Assembly: GCF_001951155.1 (NCBI RefSeq)
Contig: NZ_CP016359.1
Location: 3,806,001-3,870,000, forward strand
Source: Christiangramia flava JLT2011
GTDB taxonomy: Bacteria > Bacteroidota > Bacteroidia > Flavobacteriales > Flavobacteriaceae
Reading direction: 5' to 3'
DNA: 64,000 nucleotides
The position numbers and the translations under genes were made by a program. The first letter of the stretch is position 1. Each line of letters begins with the position of its first letter. The notes under the pieces were generated by a model. It had not been told where the DNA came from and did no database searches. It was given only the letters and a program-made list of their open reading frames with translations. Shown piece by piece: positions 8,403-16,506 of the stretch.

Positions 8403-8885
8403 GTGTATAAAAAAAAACCAAATAGAAAAAGAATAAAAGAGAAACATAAATCTCAAAAGAACAGGATTACCAAAAAGGATAAGGTTATTGCTTTACTATC
8501 TTTTATTGGAATTTTCTCAGCAGCAGTTTTTTTAGCTTTTTACATGTTCTTCTTTGGCCATTCGGACGTTCACGAAAAAAGTGACATTGATTATGAATTT
8601 GTGGCAAATGAAGAGGTCTGTATGCGAAATAATAGCTATAGAGCTGAATTAATACCATCGATTTCAATTGAAAATAGATCCTATTATGGATGTTGTGAAA
8701 GTTGTACCGATTATATACAAAAACATCCAGAAGAGCGGTATGCGGTAGACCCTACAAGTGAAACAAAAGTCGATAAAGCTTTAGCTTATATTCTTCACCC
8801 CACAGAGAACGAAATTACAGAGGTGTATTATTTCGCTTCCAAGGAAAACGCAAAGGTTTTTATCAATGAAAATACGCGACTATGA
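8403..8885 (+). CDS. TRASH-like membrane-anchored metal-site protein
   Basis: The frame opens earlier (8352, TTG, inside the previous gene). The GTG at 8403 is the likelier start and gives 160 residues. A very basic N-terminus (KKKPNRKRIKEKHKSQKN) precedes one transmembrane helix (about residues 30-52). The periplasmic part has EVCMRNN, YYGCCESCTDYI and ERYAVDPTSETKVDKALAYI. Cys spacing and the AVDPxSxxKVDKA sequence resemble TRASH/YHS-type metal-binding modules seen with mercury or copper genes. It precedes the SCO gene and may pass copper to or from it (inference). Base composition is AT-rich relative to the oxidase gene. Confidence 0.65.
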   Translation: MYKKKPNRKRIKEKHKSQKNRITKKDKVIALLSFIGIFSAAVFLAFYMFFFGHSDVHEKSDIDYEFVANEEVCMRNNSYRAELIPSISIENRSYYGCCESCTDYIQKHPEERYAVDPTSETKVDKALAYILHPTENEITEVYYFASKENAKVFINENTRL

Positions 8886-8941
8886 TGGGGTTAAATTCTA
8901 CATATTCGGCTACCTATAATAATCTTTGAAACTTAGAAGAA

Positions 8942-9571
8942 ATGAAATTAAAATTTACAATTATTATTATTTTAATACTGGCAGGTCTTTATAGTTCTTG
9001 TAAAAATAGCGGTAAAAAACTACCAATTCTAGGCAATAAAGAGATTTCCAGTAATGGAAAAGATACTCTTTATCAAACAATACCGGATTTTAGTTTCACC
9101 AATCAGGACAGCCTTTTAATTACGTCAAATACATTTGCAAATAAAATTTATATAGCAGATTTTTTCTTTACCTCCTGTACAACAATATGTCCTATTATGA
9201 AGAACGAGATGCAAAAGGTTTATAATAAATATAAAGGAAATCCCAAGGTGGCATTTTTATCCCACAGTATTGATCCCAGTCATGACAGCGTTCCTGTTCT
9301 AAAAGCATATGCCAAAAACCTAGAAATAAACAATGATCAATGGCATTTTGTAACAGGAGATCAAGAAGCAATTTTTGAAATGGCCCAAAAGCATTATATG
9401 GTTTCCGCCTTGGAAGATTCGACGGTTCCAAATGGGGTGCTTCACAGTGGAGCCTTTATTTTAATTGATGAACAAAAAAGGATCAGGGGATATTACGATG
9501 GTACTAACCCGGAAGAAGTCGATAAACTAATCCAGGATATTCCCCTGTTGCTTCATGATAAAGAATTATAA
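8942..9571 (+). CDS. SCO1/SenC-family lipoprotein
   Basis: 209 residues. Signal peptide with lipobox LYSSC, then a thioredoxin-like fold. The copper-binding CxxxC is present in FFFTSCTTICPIMKNEM, and the third ligand His in VLHSGAFILID. SCO proteins bind copper and act as metallochaperones or thiol reductases for the CuA centre of cytochrome oxidase. In copper clusters they can also have a redox protection role. It lies downstream of the TRASH-like gene after a 56-base gap. Confidence 0.9.
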   Translation: MKLKFTIIIILILAGLYSSCKNSGKKLPILGNKEISSNGKDTLYQTIPDFSFTNQDSLLITSNTFANKIYIADFFFTSCTTICPIMKNEMQKVYNKYKGNPKVAFLSHSIDPSHDSVPVLKAYAKNLEINNDQWHFVTGDQEAIFEMAQKHYMVSALEDSTVPNGVLHSGAFILIDEQKRIRGYYDGTNPEEVDKLIQDIPLLLHDKEL

Positions 9572-9659
9572 GTCCTGAGGGAGGAAGGGTGTCTTTTCAT
9601 TGATGTGATTAGTTAGTTAAAAACCCTTCCCCTATTCAGGCACAAAAACATAAATGCAT

Positions 9660-9793
9660 AAATAATAGACAAATATCATATACAAAAATTACCTGCAACG
9701 GTGGGTAAAGACACTTCGAAAAACATTTTCCAATATAGAAATGTAACCAGTACATTGGTCAATTCGAAGAAGGTACAAGCCAATATTAATGGA
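9660..9793 (+). pseudogene. Relic of a heavy-metal-associated (HMA) domain gene
   Basis: No open frame, but the bases match the start of the CopA gene at 11,918-12,052. ACCTGCAACGGT here matches ACCTGCAAAGGT there (the GMTCKGC metal site). Matching continues through TCGAAAAA, CCAATATAGA/CCAATGTAGA, GTAACCAGT, GTCAATT and GAAGAAGG/GAGAAGGC to ATGG. The second Cys codon is lost and the frame is broken. This looks like a decayed copper chaperone or the 5' end of a second P-type ATPase. It sits just upstream of the PH-domain pair. Confidence 0.65.
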
Positions 9794-9810
9794 AACTAAA
9801 TTTCAATAAA

Positions 9811-10341
9811 ATGGCCATTATTAATCCAGTAAATTTTGAAAACAGGCAATTGGATATAGATTCACTCCCAAGGTACAGAGGGGTTGAGCTTTCATCACTT
9901 AATCAGAAGTATTTAATTAAACTAAATATAATCACAAGTGCTGGCGCAATACTATTTTTTATTGGGCTTGGTATTACATATTCGCTTATGGAAACTTACA
10001 AGGATTTATTTCCATTTTTGGCGATTTTGGTTTTGCTAATATTTTCGGGTTCCTACTATCGCAACTTTCAAGTACAAAAAAGAAATGGTTATGCTATACG
10101 GGAGAGGGATATTATCTTTAAACGTGGATTTATATACAAAAAAACTACTATAGTTCCTTTTAACCGTGTACAACATGTTTCTATTGAAAGAGATTTCCCG
10201 GATAAAATTTTAGGAATTTCAACTTTAAGGCTTTTTACCGCCGGTGGCTCTGGAAGTGACATTTCGATTCCCGGTTTGATCCCGCAAATTGCAAACAATA
10301 TGAAGGAAGAAATTTCGAAAAGAATATCCTCCGATGAATAG
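9811..10341 (+). CDS. PH-domain membrane protein, YdbS-like
   Basis: 176 residues. Two adjacent hydrophobic helices (about residues 38-56 and 64-80) are followed by a bacterial PH (bPH2, former DUF304) domain. Typical strings are ERDIIFKRGFIYKKTTIVPFNRVQHVSIERDF and LRLFTAGGSGSDISIPGL. It overlaps the following YdbT-like gene by 8 bases, the usual arrangement of this pair. The biochemical role in most bacteria is unsettled; membrane or lipid-related functions are suggested. Its presence inside a metal island is unusual. Confidence 0.85.
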   Translation: MAIINPVNFENRQLDIDSLPRYRGVELSSLNQKYLIKLNIITSAGAILFFIGLGITYSLMETYKDLFPFLAILVLLIFSGSYYRNFQVQKRNGYAIRERDIIFKRGFIYKKTTIVPFNRVQHVSIERDFPDKILGISTLRLFTAGGSGSDISIPGLIPQIANNMKEEISKRISSDE

Positions 10342-11824
10342 AAGTGACTTCTATAAACCGCACCGACAAGCAAAAGCAGGGGTGATACTAGTTTTTGGTA
10401 ACAGCCTCTATCAGTTGGTTAAAAATTTATGGTTTCTGGGAATTTACTTTTTCATGAAAGAACAGACCCCTCAAACAATCATGCTATCTATAGTTGGAGC
10501 CTTGATCCTTCTTGTCCTTGCTCTTGGTTATAGCATTCTTTACTACTTAAAATTTACGTTTTTCATTGACCCAGAAAGAGAAGAATTTGTACTCCAAAAA
10601 GGGGTTCTTAGTTCAGAAACTATAAGTCTCCCTTTTGATAAAATCCAGCGGGTAAATTTTAAGAGAAATCTGCTCCAGCGAATAATTGGTGTTTATAGTA
10701 TTTTAATTGATACTGCCGGGAGTAAAGAAGAGGAAGTAGAGATTAAAGCGCTATCTAAGGCTAAGGCAGAAGAGCTCTCTGAAATCCTCATGAACCACAC
10801 CGAAACAGAAGATAAAGTAGATCAAAAAATCTCTCAGGATAAAAAAGAAGAGGCTGCTCTCAACTGGCAATATTCTTTAAATATTTTCCAGCTTTTAAAA
10901 CTAGGCTTAAGTAGCAATTACATTCGCGGCCTACTATTGTTGATGACATTTTATCTCACTCTGAAGGATCAGCTTTTTTTAGAACAGTTTTTTCCATCCG
11001 AAATGGATGTAGTGAGGAATAATGACTTTGGCATTACTCCGTGGACAATTTTACTATTACTGTTAGCGGTAGTGATTGTTACTGTAGCCGATACTTTTAT
11101 AAAATATTTTAAGCTTAATTTAATAAAAACAGATTTGGGACTGCAGGTGGAAATGGGGCTCAGAAAGAATAAAAAGGTAAGCCTGAAAGGGAAAAGAGTA
11201 CAATCGATGGAAATTTCGAGCAACCCAATTCAAAAACGTCTTGACCTTAACAAGGTGAAAATATTATTAGCAACCAGCGCAGATAATCCTGGTAAAAGTG
11301 TAATTACAATTCCCGGTATTTCTCAAACAATTGTTTCAAGGATTAAACACTACATATATAAAGACCAAATCAGACGAATTTTTCAAATCGTTCCAAATAG
11401 AATCTTTTTATTTAGAAAAATTATCCGTGGTCTTTTTCCCTTAGTGCTCATTCCTTTTATCATAGGATATTATGATTTAAATTTCAGGTTAGAATGGATA
11501 ATTATGGGGATAGCAGGATACCTTATTCTGTTGGGCGGGTATCAATTCCTCTTTTTTCGTTCCTTAAAATTGTCTATCTCAAAAGAAATTATCGTAAAAT
11601 ATTCCGGGGTATGGAGAAGAAAGAAGCAATATTTGGAAATGTGGAAATTACAATCTGTTTCAATATCACAGCCACTCTGGTATGAAAAACAAGGTCTGGC
11701 AGACCTAATTTTCCATTCTGCGGGAGGCGATATTTCCTTTGAAGTAATAGATAAAAATCAAGCAGAAATACTAATGGATTATTTACTTTTTAAAATAGAA
11801 AGCTCCTCTGGGGAATGGATGTAG
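10334..11824 (+). CDS. PH-domain membrane protein, YdbT-like
   Basis: 496 residues with two to three bacterial PH domains (bPH2) separated by transmembrane pairs. Helices are near residues 25-45, 50-72, 195-215, 235-255 and 360-400. PH signatures include EEFVLQKGVLSSETISLPFDKIQRVNFKRN and KKVSLKGKRVQSMEIS. The C-terminal domain has YLEMWKLQSVSIS and ends FHSAGGDISFEVIDKNQA. It is co-transcribed with the YdbS-like gene (8-base overlap). Confidence 0.85.
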   Translation: MNRSDFYKPHRQAKAGVILVFGNSLYQLVKNLWFLGIYFFMKEQTPQTIMLSIVGALILLVLALGYSILYYLKFTFFIDPEREEFVLQKGVLSSETISLPFDKIQRVNFKRNLLQRIIGVYSILIDTAGSKEEEVEIKALSKAKAEELSEILMNHTETEDKVDQKISQDKKEEAALNWQYSLNIFQLLKLGLSSNYIRGLLLLMTFYLTLKDQLFLEQFFPSEMDVVRNNDFGITPWTILLLLLAVVIVTVADTFIKYFKLNLIKTDLGLQVEMGLRKNKKVSLKGKRVQSMEISSNPIQKRLDLNKVKILLATSADNPGKSVITIPGISQTIVSRIKHYIYKDQIRRIFQIVPNRIFLFRKIIRGLFPLVLIPFIIGYYDLNFRLEWIIMGIAGYLILLGGYQFLFFRSLKLSISKEIIVKYSGVWRRKKQYLEMWKLQSVSISQPLWYEKQGLADLIFHSAGGDISFEVIDKNQAEILMDYLLFKIESSSGEWM

Positions 11825-11899
11825 TTGAAAAACCAAATTGTAATGATTGCCAGGGATATTCTATTTTTTTAGAACTCTCGGCCAAATTAGCATCAAAAA

Positions 11900-14431
11900 A
11901 TGATTAATAGAAATAAAATGAGACATACATATAAAATACACGGGATGACCTGCAAAGGTTGCCAGAATCACGTCGAAAAAACACTTACCAATGTAGAGGG
12001 AGTAACCAGTGCATCTGTCAATTTGGAGAAGGCAGAAGCCACCATAGAAATGGATTCACATATTCCTATGCAAAAGTTCCAGGATGCCCTTAAAAACGAT
12101 GGGGGCACTTATTCCATCCACAAACAGGGCAAGCATCATCATAAAAAGGATTCCGCTTCTGCGAAAAAGCAAAAACCCAAAGGTAAGGGAACGGGAACGT
12201 TCTATTGCCCGATGCACTGTGAGGGTGACAAGACCTATGAAAAGCCGGGCGATTGCCCAGTCTGCGGAATGGATTTGGTTGAGGAACAAAAACTCGCTGC
12301 TACAACGTCCGAACAATGGACCTGCCCAATGCACCCTGAAATTGTTAAGGACGGGCCAGGGGACTGCCCAATCTGCGGAATGGATCTGGTGCCGATGGAA
12401 CCGGATATTTCCTCAGAAGAAAAAACCTATAAGAAACTGCTCAAAAAGTTCTGGATAGCTGTCGCCTTTACACTGCCCATTTTCCTCATAGCAATGAGTG
12501 AATTTCTTTCTGATAATCCCCTTTTCAACCTAATGTCGCAAAGATATTGGAATTGGGTACAACTGGCTCTTTCACTGCCGGTTGTTTTCTATGCCACCTG
12601 GATGTTCTTTGAACGTGCCTATCGCAGTATTGTAACCTGGAACCTGAATATGTTCACCCTAATTGGTATAGGTACTGGGGTGGCATGGCTATTTAGTGTG
12701 TTTGGAATGCTTCTTCCCGATTTTTTTCCTGAACAATTTAGGACAGAAACAGGTACCGTCTTTGTTTATTATGAAGCTACTACCGTAATTCTTACCCTAG
12801 TAATGCTAGGTCAGGTTTTGGAAGCCCGGGCACATAGTAAAACCAATTCTGCGGTCAAGGAACTCTTGAAACTTGCTCCCAATAAAGCAATTAAAGTAGT
12901 AGATGGAACTGAAGAGGAAGTTTCCATCGACCAGATAGGAAAAGGAGATATTCTTAGAGTGAAACCGGGCGATAAAATTCCCGTGGACGGTAAGATTACA
13001 GAAGGTGAAACTACCGTAGACGAATCGATGATTACTGGTGAACCTATTCCTGTGAACAAAACCGTAAGTGATAAAGTGAGTAGTGGAACTATTAATGGCA
13101 ATCAATCATTCCTTATGAAAGCAGAAAAGGTTGGATCGGACACCTTGCTTTCCCAAATTATCAAAATGGTAAACGATGCTAGTCGTAGCCGTGCCCCAAT
13201 CCAAAAACTGGCAGATATAGTTTCTGGATATTTCGTACCCATTGTTGTTATTATATCGATAATAACTTTTGGTGTTTGGTCCATCTGGGGTCCAGAACCG
13301 GCCTATGTGTATGCTTTGGTCAATGCCATTGCTGTATTGATTATAGCTTGCCCGTGTGCGTTGGGATTGGCCACACCAATGTCTATTATGGTCGGTGTTG
13401 GTAAGGGTGCACAAAATGGTGTACTTATCAAGAATGCCGAAGCTCTGGAAAAAATGGACAAGGTAGATACTCTTATTGTTGATAAAACCGGAACGATTAC
13501 GGAAGGAAAACCCACGGTGGAGAAGGTAGGTTCTTTTGATGATAAACAATTTAGCGAAAGTGAAATTCTATATTTTATTGCATCCCTAAACAGTTCCAGC
13601 GAGCATCCACTTGCTGAAGCTACCGTGAAATACGGAAAGGAGCAGAAAACCGAAATATCAAAAACCGAAAACTTCAGCGCAGTAACGGGAAAAGGCGTAG
13701 AAGGAACTGTTGATGGCAAGAAACTCGATTTAGGAAACGACAGGATGATGGAATATGCTAACGCATCTATTTCATCTGAAATGAAACAGGAAGCTCAATC
13801 CTTTCAAAAGCAAGGGAAAACAGTTTCATACTTATCTATTGACGGTATGGTTTCAGGCTATGTTGTGATAGGCGACAAAATTAAAAAAACCAGCGCCAAT
13901 GCTATCAAGGAATTGCAGGAGAAAGGAATCGACGTCATAATGCTTACGGGTGATAACCACGATACGGCACAGGCCGTGGCGAGCGAACTCAATCTTGCCG
14001 ATTTTAAGGCGAGTATGCTGCCAGAAGATAAATTAAAAGCAGTAGAAAAGTTACAATCTGAGGGTAAATCCGTGGCAATGGCTGGAGATGGTATCAATGA
14101 TGCCCCGGCTTTGGCAAAAAGCGATGTGGGCATCGCAATGGGAACGGGTACGGACGTCGCAATTGAAAGTGCGGCGATTACACTGGTCAAAGGGGATTTG
14201 CAAGGCATAGTCAAAGCTCGAAACCTAAGCGATGCTGTAATGATCAATATTAAACAGAATTTATTCTTTGCCTTTATCTATAACACTTTGGGAGTTCCAA
14301 TAGCGGCAGGTGTGCTATACCCTGTATTCGGATTGTTACTCTCACCCATGATAGCTGCCTTGGCTATGAGTTTTAGTTCGGTATCGGTAATTGCGAATGC
14401 TTTACGATTACGAACAAAAAGAATTGATTAA
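11900..14431 (+). CDS. copA: Copper-translocating P-type ATPase (P1B)
   Basis: 843 residues from ATG 11900; ATG 11918 (MRHTYKIHGMTC) is the alternative start. The order is: HMA domain with GMTCKGC; two tandem heavy-metal-binding zinc-ribbon-like modules (YCPMHCEG...CPVCGMDLV and CPMHPEIV...CPICGMDLVP, about residues 95-170); then eight membrane helices. The catalytic core has TGEP (actuator), the CPCALG membrane metal site typical of Cu(I) transporters, DKTGT with the phosphorylated Asp, SSEHPLAE, MLTGDN and GDGINDAPAL. It exports Cu(I) from cytoplasm to periplasm, where the multicopper oxidase and Met-rich proteins act. Confidence 0.95.
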   Translation: MINRNKMRHTYKIHGMTCKGCQNHVEKTLTNVEGVTSASVNLEKAEATIEMDSHIPMQKFQDALKNDGGTYSIHKQGKHHHKKDSASAKKQKPKGKGTGTFYCPMHCEGDKTYEKPGDCPVCGMDLVEEQKLAATTSEQWTCPMHPEIVKDGPGDCPICGMDLVPMEPDISSEEKTYKKLLKKFWIAVAFTLPIFLIAMSEFLSDNPLFNLMSQRYWNWVQLALSLPVVFYATWMFFERAYRSIVTWNLNMFTLIGIGTGVAWLFSVFGMLLPDFFPEQFRTETGTVFVYYEATTVILTLVMLGQVLEARAHSKTNSAVKELLKLAPNKAIKVVDGTEEEVSIDQIGKGDILRVKPGDKIPVDGKITEGETTVDESMITGEPIPVNKTVSDKVSSGTINGNQSFLMKAEKVGSDTLLSQIIKMVNDASRSRAPIQKLADIVSGYFVPIVVIISIITFGVWSIWGPEPAYVYALVNAIAVLIIACPCALGLATPMSIMVGVGKGAQNGVLIKNAEALEKMDKVDTLIVDKTGTITEGKPTVEKVGSFDDKQFSESEILYFIASLNSSSEHPLAEATVKYGKEQKTEISKTENFSAVTGKGVEGTVDGKKLDLGNDRMMEYANASISSEMKQEAQSFQKQGKTVSYLSIDGMVSGYVVIGDKIKKTSANAIKELQEKGIDVIMLTGDNHDTAQAVASELNLADFKASMLPEDKLKAVEKLQSEGKSVAMAGDGINDAPALAKSDVGIAMGTGTDVAIESAAITLVKGDLQGIVKARNLSDAVMINIKQNLFFAFIYNTLGVPIAAGVLYPVFGLLLSPMIAALAMSFSSVSVIANALRLRTKRID

Positions 14432-14528
14432 ATAAATAAATTACAGAAACAGTAAAACATAAAATGATACTATGCAATTTAGAAGAAAATTCAAAAAGGT
14501 CGTTTTATTAGACTCCTGAACTTAGTAG

Positions 14529-14840
14529 ATGATAGAATATTTTAATATCCGTGAGGCATCCACTATCTCAAACGAACTAATACTAAGAAGTATATATCCA
14601 GTAAAACCTATCGAATTCTATTTAAAATTTTTAAACAAAACTTTGAAGGTAGTACTGAGTACATATAAAAGAAAAGGTCTCCAAGTGAGAAGAGTTGCCG
14701 GTTCAAATCTAAAGGAGATTATAGCAATTATTGCCAACAGACCTATTCTACTGGAAGATATCGAATATTTTTATTTTTATTATATCATTAAGTTTATATC
14801 CGAGTACGATATCTTCTTGGATTATATTTTTTCCCGCTAA
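14529..14840 (+). CDS. Hypothetical protein, 103 residues
   Basis: An AT-rich open frame between copA and the SDR gene, with ATG 14529 and stop at 14840. It encodes a basic central part (TYKRKGLQVRRVAGSNLKEIIAI) and an aromatic, hydrophobic C-terminal third (EDIEYFYFYYIIKFISEYDIFL). No domain is recognised. It could be a genuine small island gene or chance; the absence of overlapping genes makes the former possible. Confidence 0.4.
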   Translation: MIEYFNIREASTISNELILRSIYPVKPIEFYLKFLNKTLKVVLSTYKRKGLQVRRVAGSNLKEIIAIIANRPILLEDIEYFYFYYIIKFISEYDIFLDYIFSR

Positions 14841-14870
14841 ATTAAATTATTTTCAATTCTAGAAGATTAG

Positions 14871-15878
14871 TTATAGAAAAATTAAAACAAAAACTACTAT
14901 TATTATACTTATTGCAATCCAAATGATTAATTTTCCATGCATTCTTAACCGTAATACTGTGCTTGAGACTAATGCTTGGTCATTAAAAGCCCCATGTGCC
15001 CCATGATCGCCTGGTATGGGCTTCCACAGATTGTTGGGCCTATTTGAATCTTCAGGCTCATTAGTTTGCTGGCCCTCAATTCCACTTTTGGCTAGTACAC
15101 GATCAGCGTACCACGGCGCAATCTTATTACCAATAATGGTTTTTATGGTTGATACTCCAACCTTAATTTCCCTGGGAGTATTTTCAGCGGCATACAAAAT
15201 GGCTTCGGCTGCTACCTCAGGCTGATAAATTTTTCCCATAGGTCTGGGTTTTTTAGGTAATCTGGTTTTAACAAATCCGAACTGGGTAGTATTTAGAGCC
15301 GGAAGCTGTACCATGGAAATATTTATATTACTTTTATCATGCAATAGTTCCGTACGCAAAGAATCCACAAAGCCTTTAGTGGCATGTTTAGCAGCGCAAT
15401 ATGCTGACTGAAGGGGTATACCTCGATAAGCTAACGCCGATCCTACAAATACAATAGAACCTTTATTCTGCTCATTCATCAATTTAAGTGCTACTAGAGC
15501 TCCATGTACCTGTCCCAAATAAGTCACATCTGTAACTCTTTTATATTCCTGAGGTTCCATTTTACGAACTGGACTAAAAACACTCGTCATGGCATTATTA
15601 ATCCAAAATATTACAAATCCAAGTTTTTCCTGAAAAAACAAGGCTGCAGATTCAACTTCTTCATAATTTGCGACATCTGCCTCGTAATAAGCAGCATTTA
15701 CCCCGAACTCTACAGCTTCTTTAACCGCAGCTTCAAGTCCCTCTTTTCCCCGGGCAATAAGACCTACGTCGTAACCATTCTTGGCGAAGCGTCTAGCACA
15801 GGCTCTTCCCACACCTGCAGAGGCCCCTGTTATTATCACACAACCTTTGGATTTCTTTTTAGCATTTTCTGAGCTCAT
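14871..15878 (-). CDS. SDR-family oxidoreductase with C-terminal membrane anchor
   Basis: 335 residues. Classical short-chain dehydrogenase: TGASAGVGRACARRFA cofactor site (about 17-32), NNAM, a Ser in FVGSALAYRG and the catalytic YCAAKHATKGF. An extended C-terminal region (PEDSNRPNNLWKPIPGDHGAHG) leads to a final hydrophobic helix (about 315-335) that would anchor it in the membrane. Substrate unknown. It is the last gene of a - strand operon with the 206-residue protein (7 bases away), the glycosidase and the SPW/VKOR gene. Confidence 0.88.
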   Translation of the reverse strand: MSSENAKKKSKGCVIITGASAGVGRACARRFAKNGYDVGLIARGKEGLEAAVKEAVEFGVNAAYYEADVANYEEVESAALFFQEKLGFVIFWINNAMTSVFSPVRKMEPQEYKRVTDVTYLGQVHGALVALKLMNEQNKGSIVFVGSALAYRGIPLQSAYCAAKHATKGFVDSLRTELLHDKSNINISMVQLPALNTTQFGFVKTRLPKKPRPMGKIYQPEVAAEAILYAAENTPREIKVGVSTIKTIIGNKIAPWYADRVLAKSGIEGQQTNEPEDSNRPNNLWKPIPGDHGAHGAFNDQALVSSTVLRLRMHGKLIIWIAISIIIVVFVLIFL

Positions 15879-15885
15879 TACTTGC

Positions 15886-16506
15886 TTATTTTATTTCAAT
15901 TTTGTGAACCAAATATTTTGTCAATTTTTGCCATTGTAGTTTCTGAAACCCAGCCCAGGCACCTTTAGCCAAAAGGGTATTGAATAATTTTCTTTTACCC
16001 GCAGAAACACCTTCATTATTTATTCCTTCATTTTTACCAATTTCATAACCTTTTATAGTCAATCCTTTTATAGATACTCTAAAAGTACTTGTAGCCTCAT
16101 CTATAAAAAAATGTTTTATTTCCTTGTTTAATTTATCTTTTACAAGGGGACTTTCACTAGGACTCACAGTAAATTCTGCAAACTCTTCTTCATTACGTAA
16201 ATCAGTAATATATACCCAATTCTTGGGAGAGGGAATCGGTAAATTTATTTTTATATAATTATGAACCGCCAGCTGATTGGTTTTATCTCCATTCGAATTA
16301 TAGAGTTGGAATTCCGCAGACAGCTCGGGTAGCATAGACCACTTATTTACGTTAAAAAGTTTTTCTTTTGAGCGTTCGAAATTCACTTTGGCTATTTCAT
16401 TCGTTGAAAACTTATTTTTACTACAATATGTTTTATCTTTTAATTCTTGATGTGAATCCTTCTTACTACCTCTCCATAGATTTTTAAACCAGGTGATTAA
16501 ATTCAT
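15886..16506 (-). CDS. Hypothetical protein, 206 residues
   Basis: I do not recognise the family. There is no signal peptide or membrane segment beyond an amphipathic start (MNLITWFKNLWRGSKKD). The protein is rich in Lys, Asn and aromatic residues and reads like a soluble alpha/beta protein. It starts immediately (no gap) after the stop of the glycosidase gene and ends 7 bases before the SDR gene, so the three are one transcription unit and may share a pathway. Confidence 0.7.
   Translation of the reverse strand: MNLITWFKNLWRGSKKDSHQELKDKTYCSKNKFSTNEIAKVNFERSKEKLFNVNKWSMLPELSAEFQLYNSNGDKTNQLAVHNYIKINLPIPSPKNWVYITDLRNEEEFAEFTVSPSESPLVKDKLNKEIKHFFIDEATSTFRVSIKGLTIKGYEIGKNEGINNEGVSAGKRKLFNTLLAKGAWAGFQKLQWQKLTKYLVHKIEIK

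Noticed and set aside
9582..9630. Inverted repeat GGAAGGGT/ACCCTTCC after the SCO gene as a terminator
   Set aside because: The loop is over 30 bases and no T run follows; too weak to call.
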